This document shows, one piece after another, positions 1 through 6,869 of a DNA stretch of 32,780 nucleotides. Where the stretch lies: the NCBI GenBank assembly GCA_964515255.1, contig CAZETL010000003.1, positions 1-32,780 on the forward strand, written 5' to 3'. This DNA is from GCA-016699975 sp964515255. GTDB lineage: Bacteria > Patescibacteriota > Minisyncoccia > Moranbacterales > UBA1568. Each line of letters begins with the position of its first letter. The stretch's first letter is position 1. Both the position numbers and the translations under genes were made by a program. The notes under the pieces are model-generated. The model had not been told where the DNA came from. It saw only the letters and a list, made by a program, of their open reading frames with translations, and did not search any database.

Positions 1-135
1 AATTTTGGAAGTAATAACGAGTACAGATCTCTCGTGGATCTCTTCGAGGTGATCCGTGACGAATTCGAACAAATTGTCTCCCTCTCTGAAGATTCGAGTC
101 TTGATTGGCAGAGTGGTCATACAACGATTCGATAG
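1..135 (+). CDS. C-terminal fragment of an unknown protein (cut by window edge)
   Basis: The frame is open from the first base and ends at TAG 133-135, giving 44 residues that begin NFGSNNEYRSL and end GHTTIR. The stretch is acidic and helix-like (segment DLFEVIRDEFEQIV), with the codon style of the neighbouring genes. Too little remains to name a family. It is called because the frame is coherent and is followed by a hairpin at 169-184 that may end its transcript. The alternative, chance open frame, cannot be excluded. Confidence 0.5.
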   Translation, partial: NFGSNNEYRSLVDLFEVIRDEFEQIVSLSEDSSLDWQSGHTTIR

Positions 136-160
136 ATGCGGATCCAGCATATACGCGCGA

Positions 161-184
161 ATAAAAACCCGCCCGATAGGGCGG
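161..184 (-). terminator. Intrinsic terminator downstream of tRNA-Arg, possibly bidirectional
   Basis: A perfect 6-bp GC hairpin (CCGCCC 169-174, loop GATA, GGGCGG 179-184) is followed on the minus strand by GTTTTTAT, the U-tract of a leftward terminator. This suits the leftward tRNA-Arg at 378-450, though the spacing of about 190 bases is long. On the plus strand there is no U-tract behind it. Confidence 0.5.
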
Positions 185-377
185 ATGCGAATTCGAACAC
201 GAAAGACATCTCATCCTATCGGGTTAGTGGGATGCTGCGAGTAAACAAAGCGAGACCAAGTTTTTGTGCGGCGATTGTGGGTCATGACTTTTGAAGTCGA
301 CAGAGCGGCGCAACGAATGGGGCGTATTTTCTGAAGTTTCACGGAGACGAACGGAACTGAAGGAAACAAGTTCTTAG

Positions 378-450
378 TGCGCTCGGCAGGAATCGGACCT
401 GCGACCTTCTGGACCGGAACCAGACGCTCTATCCACTGAGCTACGAACGC
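378..450 (-). tRNA. tRNA-Arg (anticodon CCG)
   Basis: Read on the minus strand, the sequence folds as a full cloverleaf: acceptor GCGTTCG pairing with CGAGCGC (one G-U), D-arm GCTC/GAGC, anticodon stem TCTGG/CCAGA around loop TTCCGGT, and T-arm GCAGG/CCTGC. The anticodon CCG reads the arginine codon CGG, which is common in the genes of this window. The discriminator is A at 378, and the next bases are CTA, so the 3' CCA is not encoded and must be added after transcription. Confidence 0.95.
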
Positions 451-467
451 AAACAAGATCACACCTC

Positions 468-496
468 TCTTTACCAGGGGTGCCTGCATTCGTCAA
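468..496 (-). promoter_or_regulatory. Probable promoter of tRNA-Arg
   Basis: On the minus strand TTGACG (491-496) is separated by 17 bases from TAAAGA (468-473). A start about seven bases further on lies some ten bases before the mature tRNA 5' end at 450. The -35 is good and the -10 is weak. Confidence 0.45.
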
Positions 497-559
497 GTAG
501 TATACTTTCTTTTGCGGATATTGTACAATCTAAGCCAAGGAAAAGGGTAGAATGAAAGT

Positions 560-1357
560 TTGAAACCTATGGATGTGAGCGTGATTATCGTAAATTACCA
601 AAGCCGGCAAAAAACCAGGCTCTGCCTTTTGTCTCTGAGGGAGGCGGATCTTGCAGGCATTTCGCATGAGGTGATTGTGGTTGACAATAGCGAGTCGGAT
701 GATTTCGGTGATTCATTTCGGGCTGAATTTCCGGAGGTTATATTCCTGAAAAGCCCCGGAAACATTGGAATGGGAGCCGGGAATAACCTCGGATTTTCGA
801 AGGCGACGGGAAATTTCACTCTTATATTGAATCCGGATACTCTCGTGAAGAGGGGTGCGATCCGACATTTATTCTCTGTCATGGAAAACCGAGAGGATAT
901 TGGCATCTCTGGTCCAAAACTCTTAAACTCAGATGGGACGCTGCAGTATTCTTGTCTCAGGTTTCCAAGACCGTGGACTCCGGTTTTACGCCGAACCTTC
1001 CTTGGTCGATTCACTTCGGACCATTTAAGTCGATATCTTATGCTCGACTTTGATCATGGGTCGCAACGGGACGTGGATTGGATGATGGGATCGTGTCTTA
1101 TGATCCGGTCGGATACGTATCGGGAGCTTGGAGGATTCGACGAGAGATTCTTTATGTATTTCGAAGATATCGATCTCTGTCGTCGCGTATGGAGACGAGG
1201 CCTCCGAGTAGTATACTGCCCGCTATCGATCGTGATTCACGATCATGGACGCGGCAGCGCTCGCGACCGATGGTACATCGCTCCGTTTACAAGCAAACTT
1301 GCAAGAGAGCATATCTGTTCGTGGTTTCGATACGTGTGGAAGTGGAAATGCACATAA
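560..1357 (+). CDS. Family 2 glycosyltransferase (rhamnosyltransferase WbbL-like)
   Basis: This is a GT-A fold inverting glycosyltransferase that probably moves a sugar from a nucleotide donor onto a surface polysaccharide or lipid-linked precursor at the inner membrane face. The N-terminus carries the nucleotide-binding strand SVIIVNY and VVDNSES, then NIGMGAGNN and the metal-binding segment LNPDT (residues about 90-94). The second half has the acceptor-side segment GGFDERFFMYFEDIDLCRR, typical of WcaA/WbbL-like proteins. No membrane helix is evident. The frame opens with TTG at 560, behind the purine-rich run AAGGAAAAGGG; ATG at 569 (MDVSVIIVNY) is an equally good start and matches the usual family N-terminus better. 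Length of about 262-265 residues is normal. The exact sugar and acceptor cannot be read from the sequence. Confidence 0.88.
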   Translation: MKPMDVSVIIVNYQSRQKTRLCLLSLREADLAGISHEVIVVDNSESDDFGDSFRAEFPEVIFLKSPGNIGMGAGNNLGFSKATGNFTLILNPDTLVKRGAIRHLFSVMENREDIGISGPKLLNSDGTLQYSCLRFPRPWTPVLRRTFLGRFTSDHLSRYLMLDFDHGSQRDVDWMMGSCLMIRSDTYRELGGFDERFFMYFEDIDLCRRVWRRGLRVVYCPLSIVIHDHGRGSARDRWYIAPFTSKLAREHICSWFRYVWKWKCT

Positions 1358-1429
1358 GTTTTGTTTGTCTCGCAGGAATAAAGCCTACTTGATTTTTCGC
1401 AGCATGAGAGGTACTCTGACGAGAAAATT

Positions 1430-1849
1430 ATGCCAAAGATACTGCTAGTTGAAGACGATCCAATGATCTCTGAAATCTATGAGCGGAAACTCTCCGCCTC
1501 TGGGTTCGAAGTGCGGAAAACAACAACAGGGAAAGGCGCGCTGAGTCTCCTTCAGTCCGAACCAATCGATCTCGTATTGTTGGATATTGTTCTTCCGGAA
1601 ATCGGTGGACTTGAGATTTTGGAGGAGTTTCGCAATCCAAAGAATGGGTATAATCAAAATATCAGAGTCGTGATATTCAGTAACCTGAACGAGCCGGAAG
1701 ATCGGGATCGAGCTGAGAAACTTGGCGTGGACGGGTTTATATCGAAGACAGAATTTTCTCCTTCAAAGCTTGTGGAAGAGGTCCGCCGGATTATTGGGCA
1801 GTCGTCGATGAGGGAAGATGCGAAGAATTTGTCGCAACGTGCAGTTTAA
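1430..1849 (+). CDS. Single-domain response regulator (CheY/REC-like)
   Basis: A stand-alone phosphoreceiver domain. The acidic pair D9-D10, phospho-acceptor D52 in LLDIVLPE, S84 in FSN and K106 in ISKTE sit at the expected places, so it should be phosphorylated by a histidine kinase. No DNA-binding or enzymatic output domain follows; only about 20 residues trail the REC fold, so it probably works by protein contact. No kinase gene is present in the window. It lies 18 bases before aspS and may share its transcript. A weak promoter-like pair (TTGATT 1389-1394, TACTCT 1412-1417) precedes ATG 1430. Confidence 0.9.
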   Translation: MPKILLVEDDPMISEIYERKLSASGFEVRKTTTGKGALSLLQSEPIDLVLLDIVLPEIGGLEILEEFRNPKNGYNQNIRVVIFSNLNEPEDRDRAEKLGVDGFISKTEFSPSKLVEEVRRIIGQSSMREDAKNLSQRAV

Positions 1850-1867
1850 ATACTTTGGTGCGTTTCT

Positions 1868-3193
1868 ATGGAACGAACAATTATTTCGGAAATCCCTGAG
1901 AAAATTGGATCGCTTGCGAAAATTTCCGGGTGGGTCAATATGCGTCGTGATCATGGGAAGATACTTTTTCTGGATATTCGGGATCGAAGCGGCGTTATCC
2001 AGACAGTCGTGATCCCTGATCACGTCAATGCCTATGAGATTGCTCGCGCATGCCGGAACGAATGTGTTGTGGAAATGACTGGGCTTGTGAAATCGAGGCC
2101 GGGCGGCGCTGAGCGTGAAGGAATGCTGGGAAGCGTCGAGATGGAGGTGGAAGAAATGACGCTTCTTTCTGTTCCAGAAAGTCCACTGCCTTTCGAAGTG
2201 AATGAAGGAGGACTTGAAGATCTCCATCTTGAAACGCTGCTCAATAACAGAACCTTCTCTCTCCGCAATCGCAAGGTGAGCGCGATTTTTCGTCTCTACA
2301 GCATACTCGTTTCGGCGTACGCGGAGTCTTTGCGCAGCCGGAGTTTCCTTGAGGTAAAGACGCCGAAAGTAGTGAATGCCGCTACCGAGGGAGGGGCGAA
2401 TTTTTTCAAGATAAAATATTTTGAACGGGATGCGTATCTTGCACAAAGCCCGCAATTCTATAAACAGGCTGGCGCAAGCGTCTTTGAACGGGTATTTGAA
2501 ATTGGCCCGGTATTTCGCGCTGAGCCGCATTTTACGACGCGGCATGTCAATGAATACGTGAGCCTCGATGCGGAAATATCGTTTATAGGAGGAGTTTCCG
2601 ATGTGATGGACGAGCTCGAGAGAACGGTGCAAGAAGCGCTCTCGACAATTGGGGAAAAAGGAAAGGAAGAACTTGAGTTGTGGGGAGCTGTTCTCCCTGA
2701 GCCGGTTGCTATTCCCCGCATAAAACTTACTGAGGCGCTGCATATTCTCGAAAAGGAATATGGAAAGAAAATGGAAGGCGGGGAAATTGACATTGATCCC
2801 GAAGGGGAGCGTTTGATTGGGGAATATGCGAAAAAGACCTTCGGGTCGGACTTTATTTTCCTTACGCATTATCCGACGGATATTCGACCGTTTTATGCGA
2901 TGCCCGGACCGGATCCGCACTTTACCGAGAGCTTCGATCTCCTCTTCCGAGGTGTAGAACTTGCGACTGGCGGGCAGCGCATCCATGAGTATAAGAGGCT
3001 GGTCGACTCAATCAAGAAGAGAGGTCTCAACCCTGATGATTTCTCCGGATACCTCGACGTATTCCGATACGGATGCCCGCCTCATGGCGGCTGGGGATGG
3101 GGATCCGAACGGACGATTCAGCAGCTTCTCGGTCTTCCGACGGTGAAGCAGGCAGTCCTCTTTCCCCGCGACGTGAAGCGGCTTACCCCTTAA
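1868..3193 (+). CDS. aspS: Aspartyl-tRNA synthetase, archaeal/eukaryotic type
   Basis: Class IIb synthetase that charges tRNA with aspartate. An N-terminal anticodon-binding OB domain (GWVNMRRDHG, FLDIRDRSG, residues about 20-110) is followed by the class II core: the VFRAEPHFTTRHVNEY motif 2 region, the amino-acid and ATP pocket segment GGQRIHEYKRLV, and motif 3 ending GWGSERTIQQLLGLP and LFPRDVKRLTP. At 441 residues it lacks the GAD insertion of the standard bacterial enzyme (about 590 residues) and matches the short archaeal form. Such enzymes are often non-discriminating, also making Asp-tRNA(Asn) for GatCAB to amidate; whether that holds here is inference, because neither GatCAB nor an asparaginyl-tRNA synthetase is visible. 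ATG 1868 is 18 bases after the preceding stop. Confidence 0.93.
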   Translation: MERTIISEIPEKIGSLAKISGWVNMRRDHGKILFLDIRDRSGVIQTVVIPDHVNAYEIARACRNECVVEMTGLVKSRPGGAEREGMLGSVEMEVEEMTLLSVPESPLPFEVNEGGLEDLHLETLLNNRTFSLRNRKVSAIFRLYSILVSAYAESLRSRSFLEVKTPKVVNAATEGGANFFKIKYFERDAYLAQSPQFYKQAGASVFERVFEIGPVFRAEPHFTTRHVNEYVSLDAEISFIGGVSDVMDELERTVQEALSTIGEKGKEELELWGAVLPEPVAIPRIKLTEALHILEKEYGKKMEGGEIDIDPEGERLIGEYAKKTFGSDFIFLTHYPTDIRPFYAMPGPDPHFTESFDLLFRGVELATGGQRIHEYKRLVDSIKKRGLNPDDFSGYLDVFRYGCPPHGGWGWGSERTIQQLLGLPTVKQAVLFPRDVKRLTP

Positions 3194-3255
3194 CGCTTTC
3201 TTATTTGATTTGTTTTTGGTAGGCTCTCGTAAATACCTGGCGAGAGGAAACCTTA

Positions 3256-3284
3256 TTGACGCCTCAGAAAAGCCATGATACAGT
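3256..3284 (+). promoter_or_regulatory. Probable promoter of the accessory islet
   Basis: TTGACG (3256-3261), a 17-base spacer and TACAGT (3279-3284) make a sigma-70-type promoter 37 bases before ATG 3321. It lies between aspS and the exported unknown gene, so the islet is transcribed independently of the upstream operon. Confidence 0.55.
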
Positions 3285-3320
3285 GTGTTGTAAAATACAA
3301 TTCTTTACTCCCATGCTGAT

Positions 3321-3902
3321 ATGAAGAAAACAAGCTTCGTTTTGCTCGCAGCTTTTGCTTTATCCGTCGCTCTGGGAGGATTTTTTTGGTTCCGGCAAGA
3401 GAAAGAAGTGAGATCACTCGCAACCAAAAGTTTTGAATCGGTAACCGGTGAGGAGGGCTGGGTGTGGTTTCCCGTGCCGGAACTTGGGATTAAGATCAAG
3501 GTGAAGGCGGATATTGCACCGGAACTCGTTTATCAAACTAAGAATTTTGATAGTACTGTTGCGATTCAACTCACAACAAACGGACTAGTGCAAATGAGCC
3601 AGAAAAATGGCCTCGGATTTCAAAACAGCGAGGGTTATTATACTTGTGATCTTGGTCGTTTTATAAAGTATAATGAATCTTTGCAAGAGTATTTATCTAA
3701 AAAAGATGATGATTACAGAATACTAGGAGAGTCTGCTGATTTTGGAAAGTTTTTCGTCGTGTTTTACGCTTCTCAATCTGCTTGTTCTGATAACAACAAA
3801 GCTGATATGAACTATGAAAACTATCTTAGTCAAAATTGGCTCAAAAGAGATTCTAATGGAATACGAGAGAATATACAACAATCTATTAAACAGCTACAGT
3901 AA
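3321..3902 (+). CDS. Exported or membrane-anchored protein of unknown function
   Basis: The 193-residue product starts with a positively charged tip and a hydrophobic segment (residues about 5-24, ending GGFFWFRQEKE) without a clear signal peptidase site, so it is probably anchored by its N-terminus with the rest outside. The outer part has a beta-rich segment (WVWFPVPELGIKIKVKADI), two cysteines (in YTCDLG and QSACSDN) that could form a disulfide, and a charged C-terminus. I do not recognise a family. From about 3541 onward the codons become A/T-rich (TTA, ATA, AGA, CTA), unlike aspS before it, which suggests a different origin. It has its own promoter at 3256-3284 and a weak hairpin behind it. 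Confidence 0.75.
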   Translation: MKKTSFVLLAAFALSVALGGFFWFRQEKEVRSLATKSFESVTGEEGWVWFPVPELGIKIKVKADIAPELVYQTKNFDSTVAIQLTTNGLVQMSQKNGLGFQNSEGYYTCDLGRFIKYNESLQEYLSKKDDDYRILGESADFGKFFVVFYASQSACSDNNKADMNYENYLSQNWLKRDSNGIRENIQQSIKQLQ

Positions 3903-3926
3903 TGTTAATATATGAGATTCCTCGGA

Positions 3927-3954
3927 AAAGACCTTTAAGTTTTTGAAGGTCTTT
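3927..3954 (+). terminator. Hairpin after the exported unknown gene, weak terminator
   Basis: AAAGACCTT (3927-3935) pairs with AAGGTCTTT (3946-3954) over nine base pairs with a 10-base loop. The U-tract is only TTT and is then interrupted, so termination may be partial, letting some transcription pass into the CHAP gene at 4005. Confidence 0.4.
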
Positions 3955-4004
3955 CATGGGGAGTTTCTCCCTAATACCAGTTCCTTTGTTTGGAGGATTG
4001 TGTA

Positions 4005-5009
4005 ATGAAGAAAGATCGTTCGTTGACAATAAAAGTGCCAGTACTGCTCTTGATATTGACACTGTTCCCATTTTCGGTTTACGCAGAGGTTGATTCGGGG
4101 TATGAAACGGCAAATAACATTTCTGGTATATGTCCAACAAATGCGGATATGCAACCAGATGCATGGGGATTTGCAGCCTGCAACTGCACCTCCTACGTCG
4201 CCTACCGTCTGAATCTGAACAATGTCCGTATTGATCCTAACGATCAAAATAGTGAGTTGTTCGACAACACATGGGGCAGTAGTAAAATCCACTTTGGCTA
4301 CGCCTTCGAGTGGAGTGGCGGCGCAGCTAAGGCTGGCGTTCGCAAAGATCAGTACCCTGCCGTCGGTAGCGTGGCGTACTGGGATACGGACAAAATTGCT
4401 GGCACTGGTCATGTTGCCTATGTCCAGCATCTCTTTACTACGCCTGTTGATGGCCGTCTGGTAGGTGTTGGTATCATGGAATACAATTGGGCCGATTGTC
4501 CAGCGCCGAAGTGTAGTCCTGATCGCAAGTATCGTTATCGCAAGCTCTACCCGGGCAGAGGTGTCGACTATACTAAGGGAAGTAGTTGGCCAAGTGCCTT
4601 TCTTCACTTCGAAGAAAAAGGTCGAGATGCCACCGATACCAATGTCACCTGCGTCTCCGGCTTTGACGAACGTCCAAATGGCGCCAATAGGGGTTCGTTC
4701 TGCTGGAAGCATAACGGAGACAATGCCAAATGCGAGAATGCTTTCGCTTACTACTACTTCGACTACCAACATTGCGAGAAGTATACGGTCAGCAGCAGCT
4801 ACTGCAATGCAGTCGGCACCAATCCTGGTTATACAGCCAAAATTGGCACGGGGTTTCCCGAGCCGATCGACTCAACTGTGAAAGGCACCGACTTCGCTGT
4901 CTGCGGCGCACCCGGAAGCCCAGCCCATGGAAACTCCAAATGGGTTTCCGGTCGCGACCAAAAACGACGCGCGGCTTTCCTGAGAAACATGCAACGCGTT
5001 CTCAATTGA
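4005..5009 (+). CDS. Secreted CHAP-domain amidase/peptidase-like protein
   Basis: The CHAP fold (NlpC/P60-related cysteine hydrolases) usually cuts peptidoglycan stem peptides or cross-bridges outside the membrane. After a signal peptide (residues 1-27, cleavage after PFSVYA) comes the nucleophile region CNCTSYVAYRL with C61 as likely catalytic cysteine, then GTGHVAYV with H136, and IMEYNW with E159/N161 as the third site: the normal CHAP order. A C-terminal half of about 150 residues is rich in cysteine and aromatic residues (CVSGFDE, FCWKHN, KCENAF, HCEKYT) and may be a disulfide-held binding domain; I do not recognise it. Start ATG 4005 has GGAGG at 3992-3996, eight bases upstream. Codon use (CTG, ACC, GCC) differs from the housekeeping genes. 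The small exported protein at 5034 follows after 24 bases. Confidence 0.82.
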   Translation: MKKDRSLTIKVPVLLLILTLFPFSVYAEVDSGYETANNISGICPTNADMQPDAWGFAACNCTSYVAYRLNLNNVRIDPNDQNSELFDNTWGSSKIHFGYAFEWSGGAAKAGVRKDQYPAVGSVAYWDTDKIAGTGHVAYVQHLFTTPVDGRLVGVGIMEYNWADCPAPKCSPDRKYRYRKLYPGRGVDYTKGSSWPSAFLHFEEKGRDATDTNVTCVSGFDERPNGANRGSFCWKHNGDNAKCENAFAYYYFDYQHCEKYTVSSSYCNAVGTNPGYTAKIGTGFPEPIDSTVKGTDFAVCGAPGSPAHGNSKWVSGRDQKRRAAFLRNMQRVLN

Positions 5010-5033
5010 AACACAATCAAGAGGTATCCAATC

Positions 5034-5360
5034 ATGAAACGAAGGATCATTGTCTTGTCCCTGGTCCTTGGACTATTTGCCGCTCAATCCGTCCAAGCTT
5101 TGACTGAAGTCATCACAACTATCCCTGCCTACTGGATAGAGCGCGACGGAAGTCTTACACTTTACGGCACGGTAAATGGTCCGTGTGGGAGCAATACGTT
5201 CAGCGTGAGCGTGACATTAGCCAACTACGACGAAGTGCATGAAGCTGCCGTCATGGCTATGGATAGGAGTTACGAAATGGATTTGGTGGTGGAATCTTGT
5301 TCTGGAAACAAGAATGTCGTGACTTTTGCCAAGATTTGCCGCGATCCCGCTTACTGCTGA
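5034..5360 (+). CDS. Small exported cysteine-containing protein, unknown
   Basis: A 108-residue product with a clear signal peptide (RRIIVLSLVLGLFAAQSVQA, cut near residue 22) leaves a mature protein of about 86 residues with four cysteines (NGPCGSN, ESCSGNK, KICRDPAYC), enough for two disulfides, and an even beta-strand pattern. No family is recognised. It sits 24 bases behind the CHAP gene and just before a strong terminator, so the two form one unit. That arrangement, a secreted wall hydrolase followed by a small exported protein, is the one seen for amidase effector and immunity pairs, but function here is inference only. AAGAGG precedes ATG 5034 by nine bases. Confidence 0.7.
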   Translation: MKRRIIVLSLVLGLFAAQSVQALTEVITTIPAYWIERDGSLTLYGTVNGPCGSNTFSVSVTLANYDEVHEAAVMAMDRSYEMDLVVESCSGNKNVVTFAKICRDPAYC

Positions 5361-5393
5361 CCCTAGACGGCAATGTCCGGATGAATGATTACG

Positions 5394-5430
5394 ACCTACT
5401 CTGGAAACAGAGTAGGTTTTCTTTTTGTTT
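5394..5430 (+). terminator. Strong intrinsic terminator of the CHAP unit
   Basis: ACCTACTCTG (5394-5403) and CAGAGTAGGT (5408-5417) form a perfect 10-bp stem closed by a GAAA tetraloop and followed by TTTTCTTTTTG. It ends the transcript of the CHAP and small exported genes. Confidence 0.9.
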
Positions 5431-5446
5431 CACTCCGAGATTTTAG

Positions 5447-5593
5447 AATGTTTTGATGCGGGTTTGGGGCGTGATGCGCATAGATGAGGAGGGGATCGTC
5501 GAGAAGGGCGATCATAATTCGTTGCTTCGGGAAAACGGACTTTACTCCCGTCTTGTAGAGCTTCAGCGCATTGGAGAGATAGGGGAAGGATAA
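5447..5593 (+). pseudogene. C-terminal stub of an ABC exporter ATPase
   Basis: After TAG 5444-5446 a frame runs to TAA 5591-5593 and encodes RIDEEGIVEKGDHNSLL followed by ENGLYSRLVELQ. This is the characteristic end of MsbA-type ABC exporter ATPases, the strand and helices after the H-loop (pattern D-x-G-x-I-x-E-x-G-x-H-x-x-L-L, then GLYxxLxxxQ). Walker A, signature motif and Walker B are all missing, and only about 48 residues remain. It begins 17 bases after the islet terminator and keeps its own hairpin terminator at 5608-5645. The likely history is that an ABC transporter gene once stood here and most of it was lost when the islet arrived. A new short peptide from ATG 5474 is possible but less likely. 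Confidence 0.7.
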
Positions 5594-5607
5594 GTTCTTT
5601 CAACCGG

Positions 5608-5645
5608 AGCGCACATCACATGTGGTGTGCGCTTTCATTTTCTTG
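5608..5645 (+). terminator. Intrinsic terminator behind the ABC exporter stub
   Basis: AGCGCACATCA (5608-5618) pairs with TGGTGTGCGCT (5623-5633) over eleven positions with one wobble and a CATG loop, followed by the T-rich TTCATTTTCTTG. It fits the end of the original ABC transporter gene and isolates the mre operon from the islet. Confidence 0.7.
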
Positions 5646-5671
5646 CTCTATAGAGGCTCTTTTGATAAGAT
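5643..5671 (+). promoter_or_regulatory. Possible promoter of the mre operon
   Basis: TTGCTC (5643-5648), 17 bases, then TAAGAT (5666-5671). Both boxes are imperfect, but a promoter is needed between the terminator at 5608-5645 and mreB, and this is the best-spaced pair seen. Confidence 0.35.
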
Positions 5672-5716
5672 CTTGAGGCGGAGTGCTGCCATCTTTTGTT
5701 TCTGATATCTTTCTAT

Positions 5717-6820
5717 ATGGATTCGCCTTCCTCGATTTTTGACCGATATCGTCGCTTGAGGAAGCGAGTTTCGGATTTCGCGTTCGGGCGATTCTCCCAA
5801 GACATCGGCATCGATCTCGGGACGGCGAACACGCTTGTTTATGTTCGCGATAAGGGAATTGTCATAAACGAGCCGTCGGTAGTTGCTGTAAATCAGCGAA
5901 CTGGTCAGATTCTTGCGATTGGCCGCGATGCGAAGCGGATGGTCGGAAAGACTCCCGGACATATTGTTGCAACTCGACCGCTTGTTGACGGGGTAGTGAG
6001 CGATTTCGATGTAACGCAGCAGATGCTTCACTTCTTTATCAATAAGGTTCACGATACTGGATTCGCTTTTCTTCGGAGGCCGCGGGTGCTTGTTGGTGTT
6101 CCGTCTGGAGTAACTGAAGTGGAGCGACGGGCTGTTATTGAAGCAACGATGAACGCCGGAGCTCGAGAAGCATTCCTTATCGACGAGCCAATGGCCGCGG
6201 CAATCGGGGCGCGTCTCCCAGTGACAGAAGCGTCGGGAAATATGGTCGTGGACATCGGCGGCGGAACGACGGAGATAGCAGTTATCTCTCTCGGTGGTGT
6301 CGTGGTTTCGCGGAGTCTCCGGATTGCTGGTGATGAAATGAACGAAGATATCGTGCGGTATTCCAGGGACGCGTTCAATCTTCTTATCGGCGAGAAGACG
6401 GCCGAGGAAGTGAAAATATCGATTGGAAGCGCATATCCGCTTCGCGAGGCGATGACCTATCCGATTCGCGGCAGGGATCTCGTGAGCGGACTACCAAAGG
6501 AAATCATTGCGAATGATGAACAAATTCGTGAAGCGCTGTCGCATTCCATTCGGATCATTATAAATAATATCAAGACTATTATCGAAGAGACCCCACCGGA
6601 ACTTCTTTCCGATATTTATCAGCGGGGTATCATTCTTGCTGGAGGAGGGAGTCTTATTCGGGGACTTGACCGATTGGTGGCGAATCAGACGGGGATTCCG
6701 GTTCGAATGATGGAAGACCCACTTACAGCGGTGGTTCGAGGTACGGGAGTTGTTCTTGAGGATATGGAGCGTCTGCGGGAGGTTCTCGTCGAAGATCAGC
6801 GCGGCATGCCCCTTCGCTGA
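5717..6820 (+). CDS. mreB: Rod-shape determining actin MreB
   Basis: Bacterial actin that polymerises on the inner membrane face and guides the elongation machinery of MreC, MreD and PBP2. The ATP-binding motifs are intact: phosphate-1 DIGIDLGTANT, phosphate-2 VVDIGGGTTEIAV, and the adenosine motif IILAGGGSLIRGL. The body aligns over the whole family length. The N-terminus is about 30 residues longer than usual before the first motif and basic (RYRRLRKRVSDF), possibly a membrane-binding helix. ATG 5717 is preferred (367 residues); an in-frame TTG at 5696 adds seven residues. Neither has a convincing Shine-Dalgarno sequence. It is the first gene of the operon mreB-mreC-mreD-mrdA. Confidence 0.97.
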   Translation: MDSPSSIFDRYRRLRKRVSDFAFGRFSQDIGIDLGTANTLVYVRDKGIVINEPSVVAVNQRTGQILAIGRDAKRMVGKTPGHIVATRPLVDGVVSDFDVTQQMLHFFINKVHDTGFAFLRRPRVLVGVPSGVTEVERRAVIEATMNAGAREAFLIDEPMAAAIGARLPVTEASGNMVVDIGGGTTEIAVISLGGVVVSRSLRIAGDEMNEDIVRYSRDAFNLLIGEKTAEEVKISIGSAYPLREAMTYPIRGRDLVSGLPKEIIANDEQIREALSHSIRIIINNIKTIIEETPPELLSDIYQRGIILAGGGSLIRGLDRLVANQTGIPVRMMEDPLTAVVRGTGVVLEDMERLREVLVEDQRGMPLR

Positions 6821-6869
6821 TATTTTTTCGAGATCCGCGCTTCGATAAGGAGAAACAGCAAAGGCACAT

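Noticed and set aside
211..489. 92-residue minus-strand frame at the tRNA-Arg locus
   Set aside because: It reads through the complete tRNA-Arg gene and its promoter.
1763..2986. 407-residue minus-strand frame opposite aspS
   Set aside because: It lies wholly antisense to a clear AspRS gene; its composition is that of a reverse-complement shadow.
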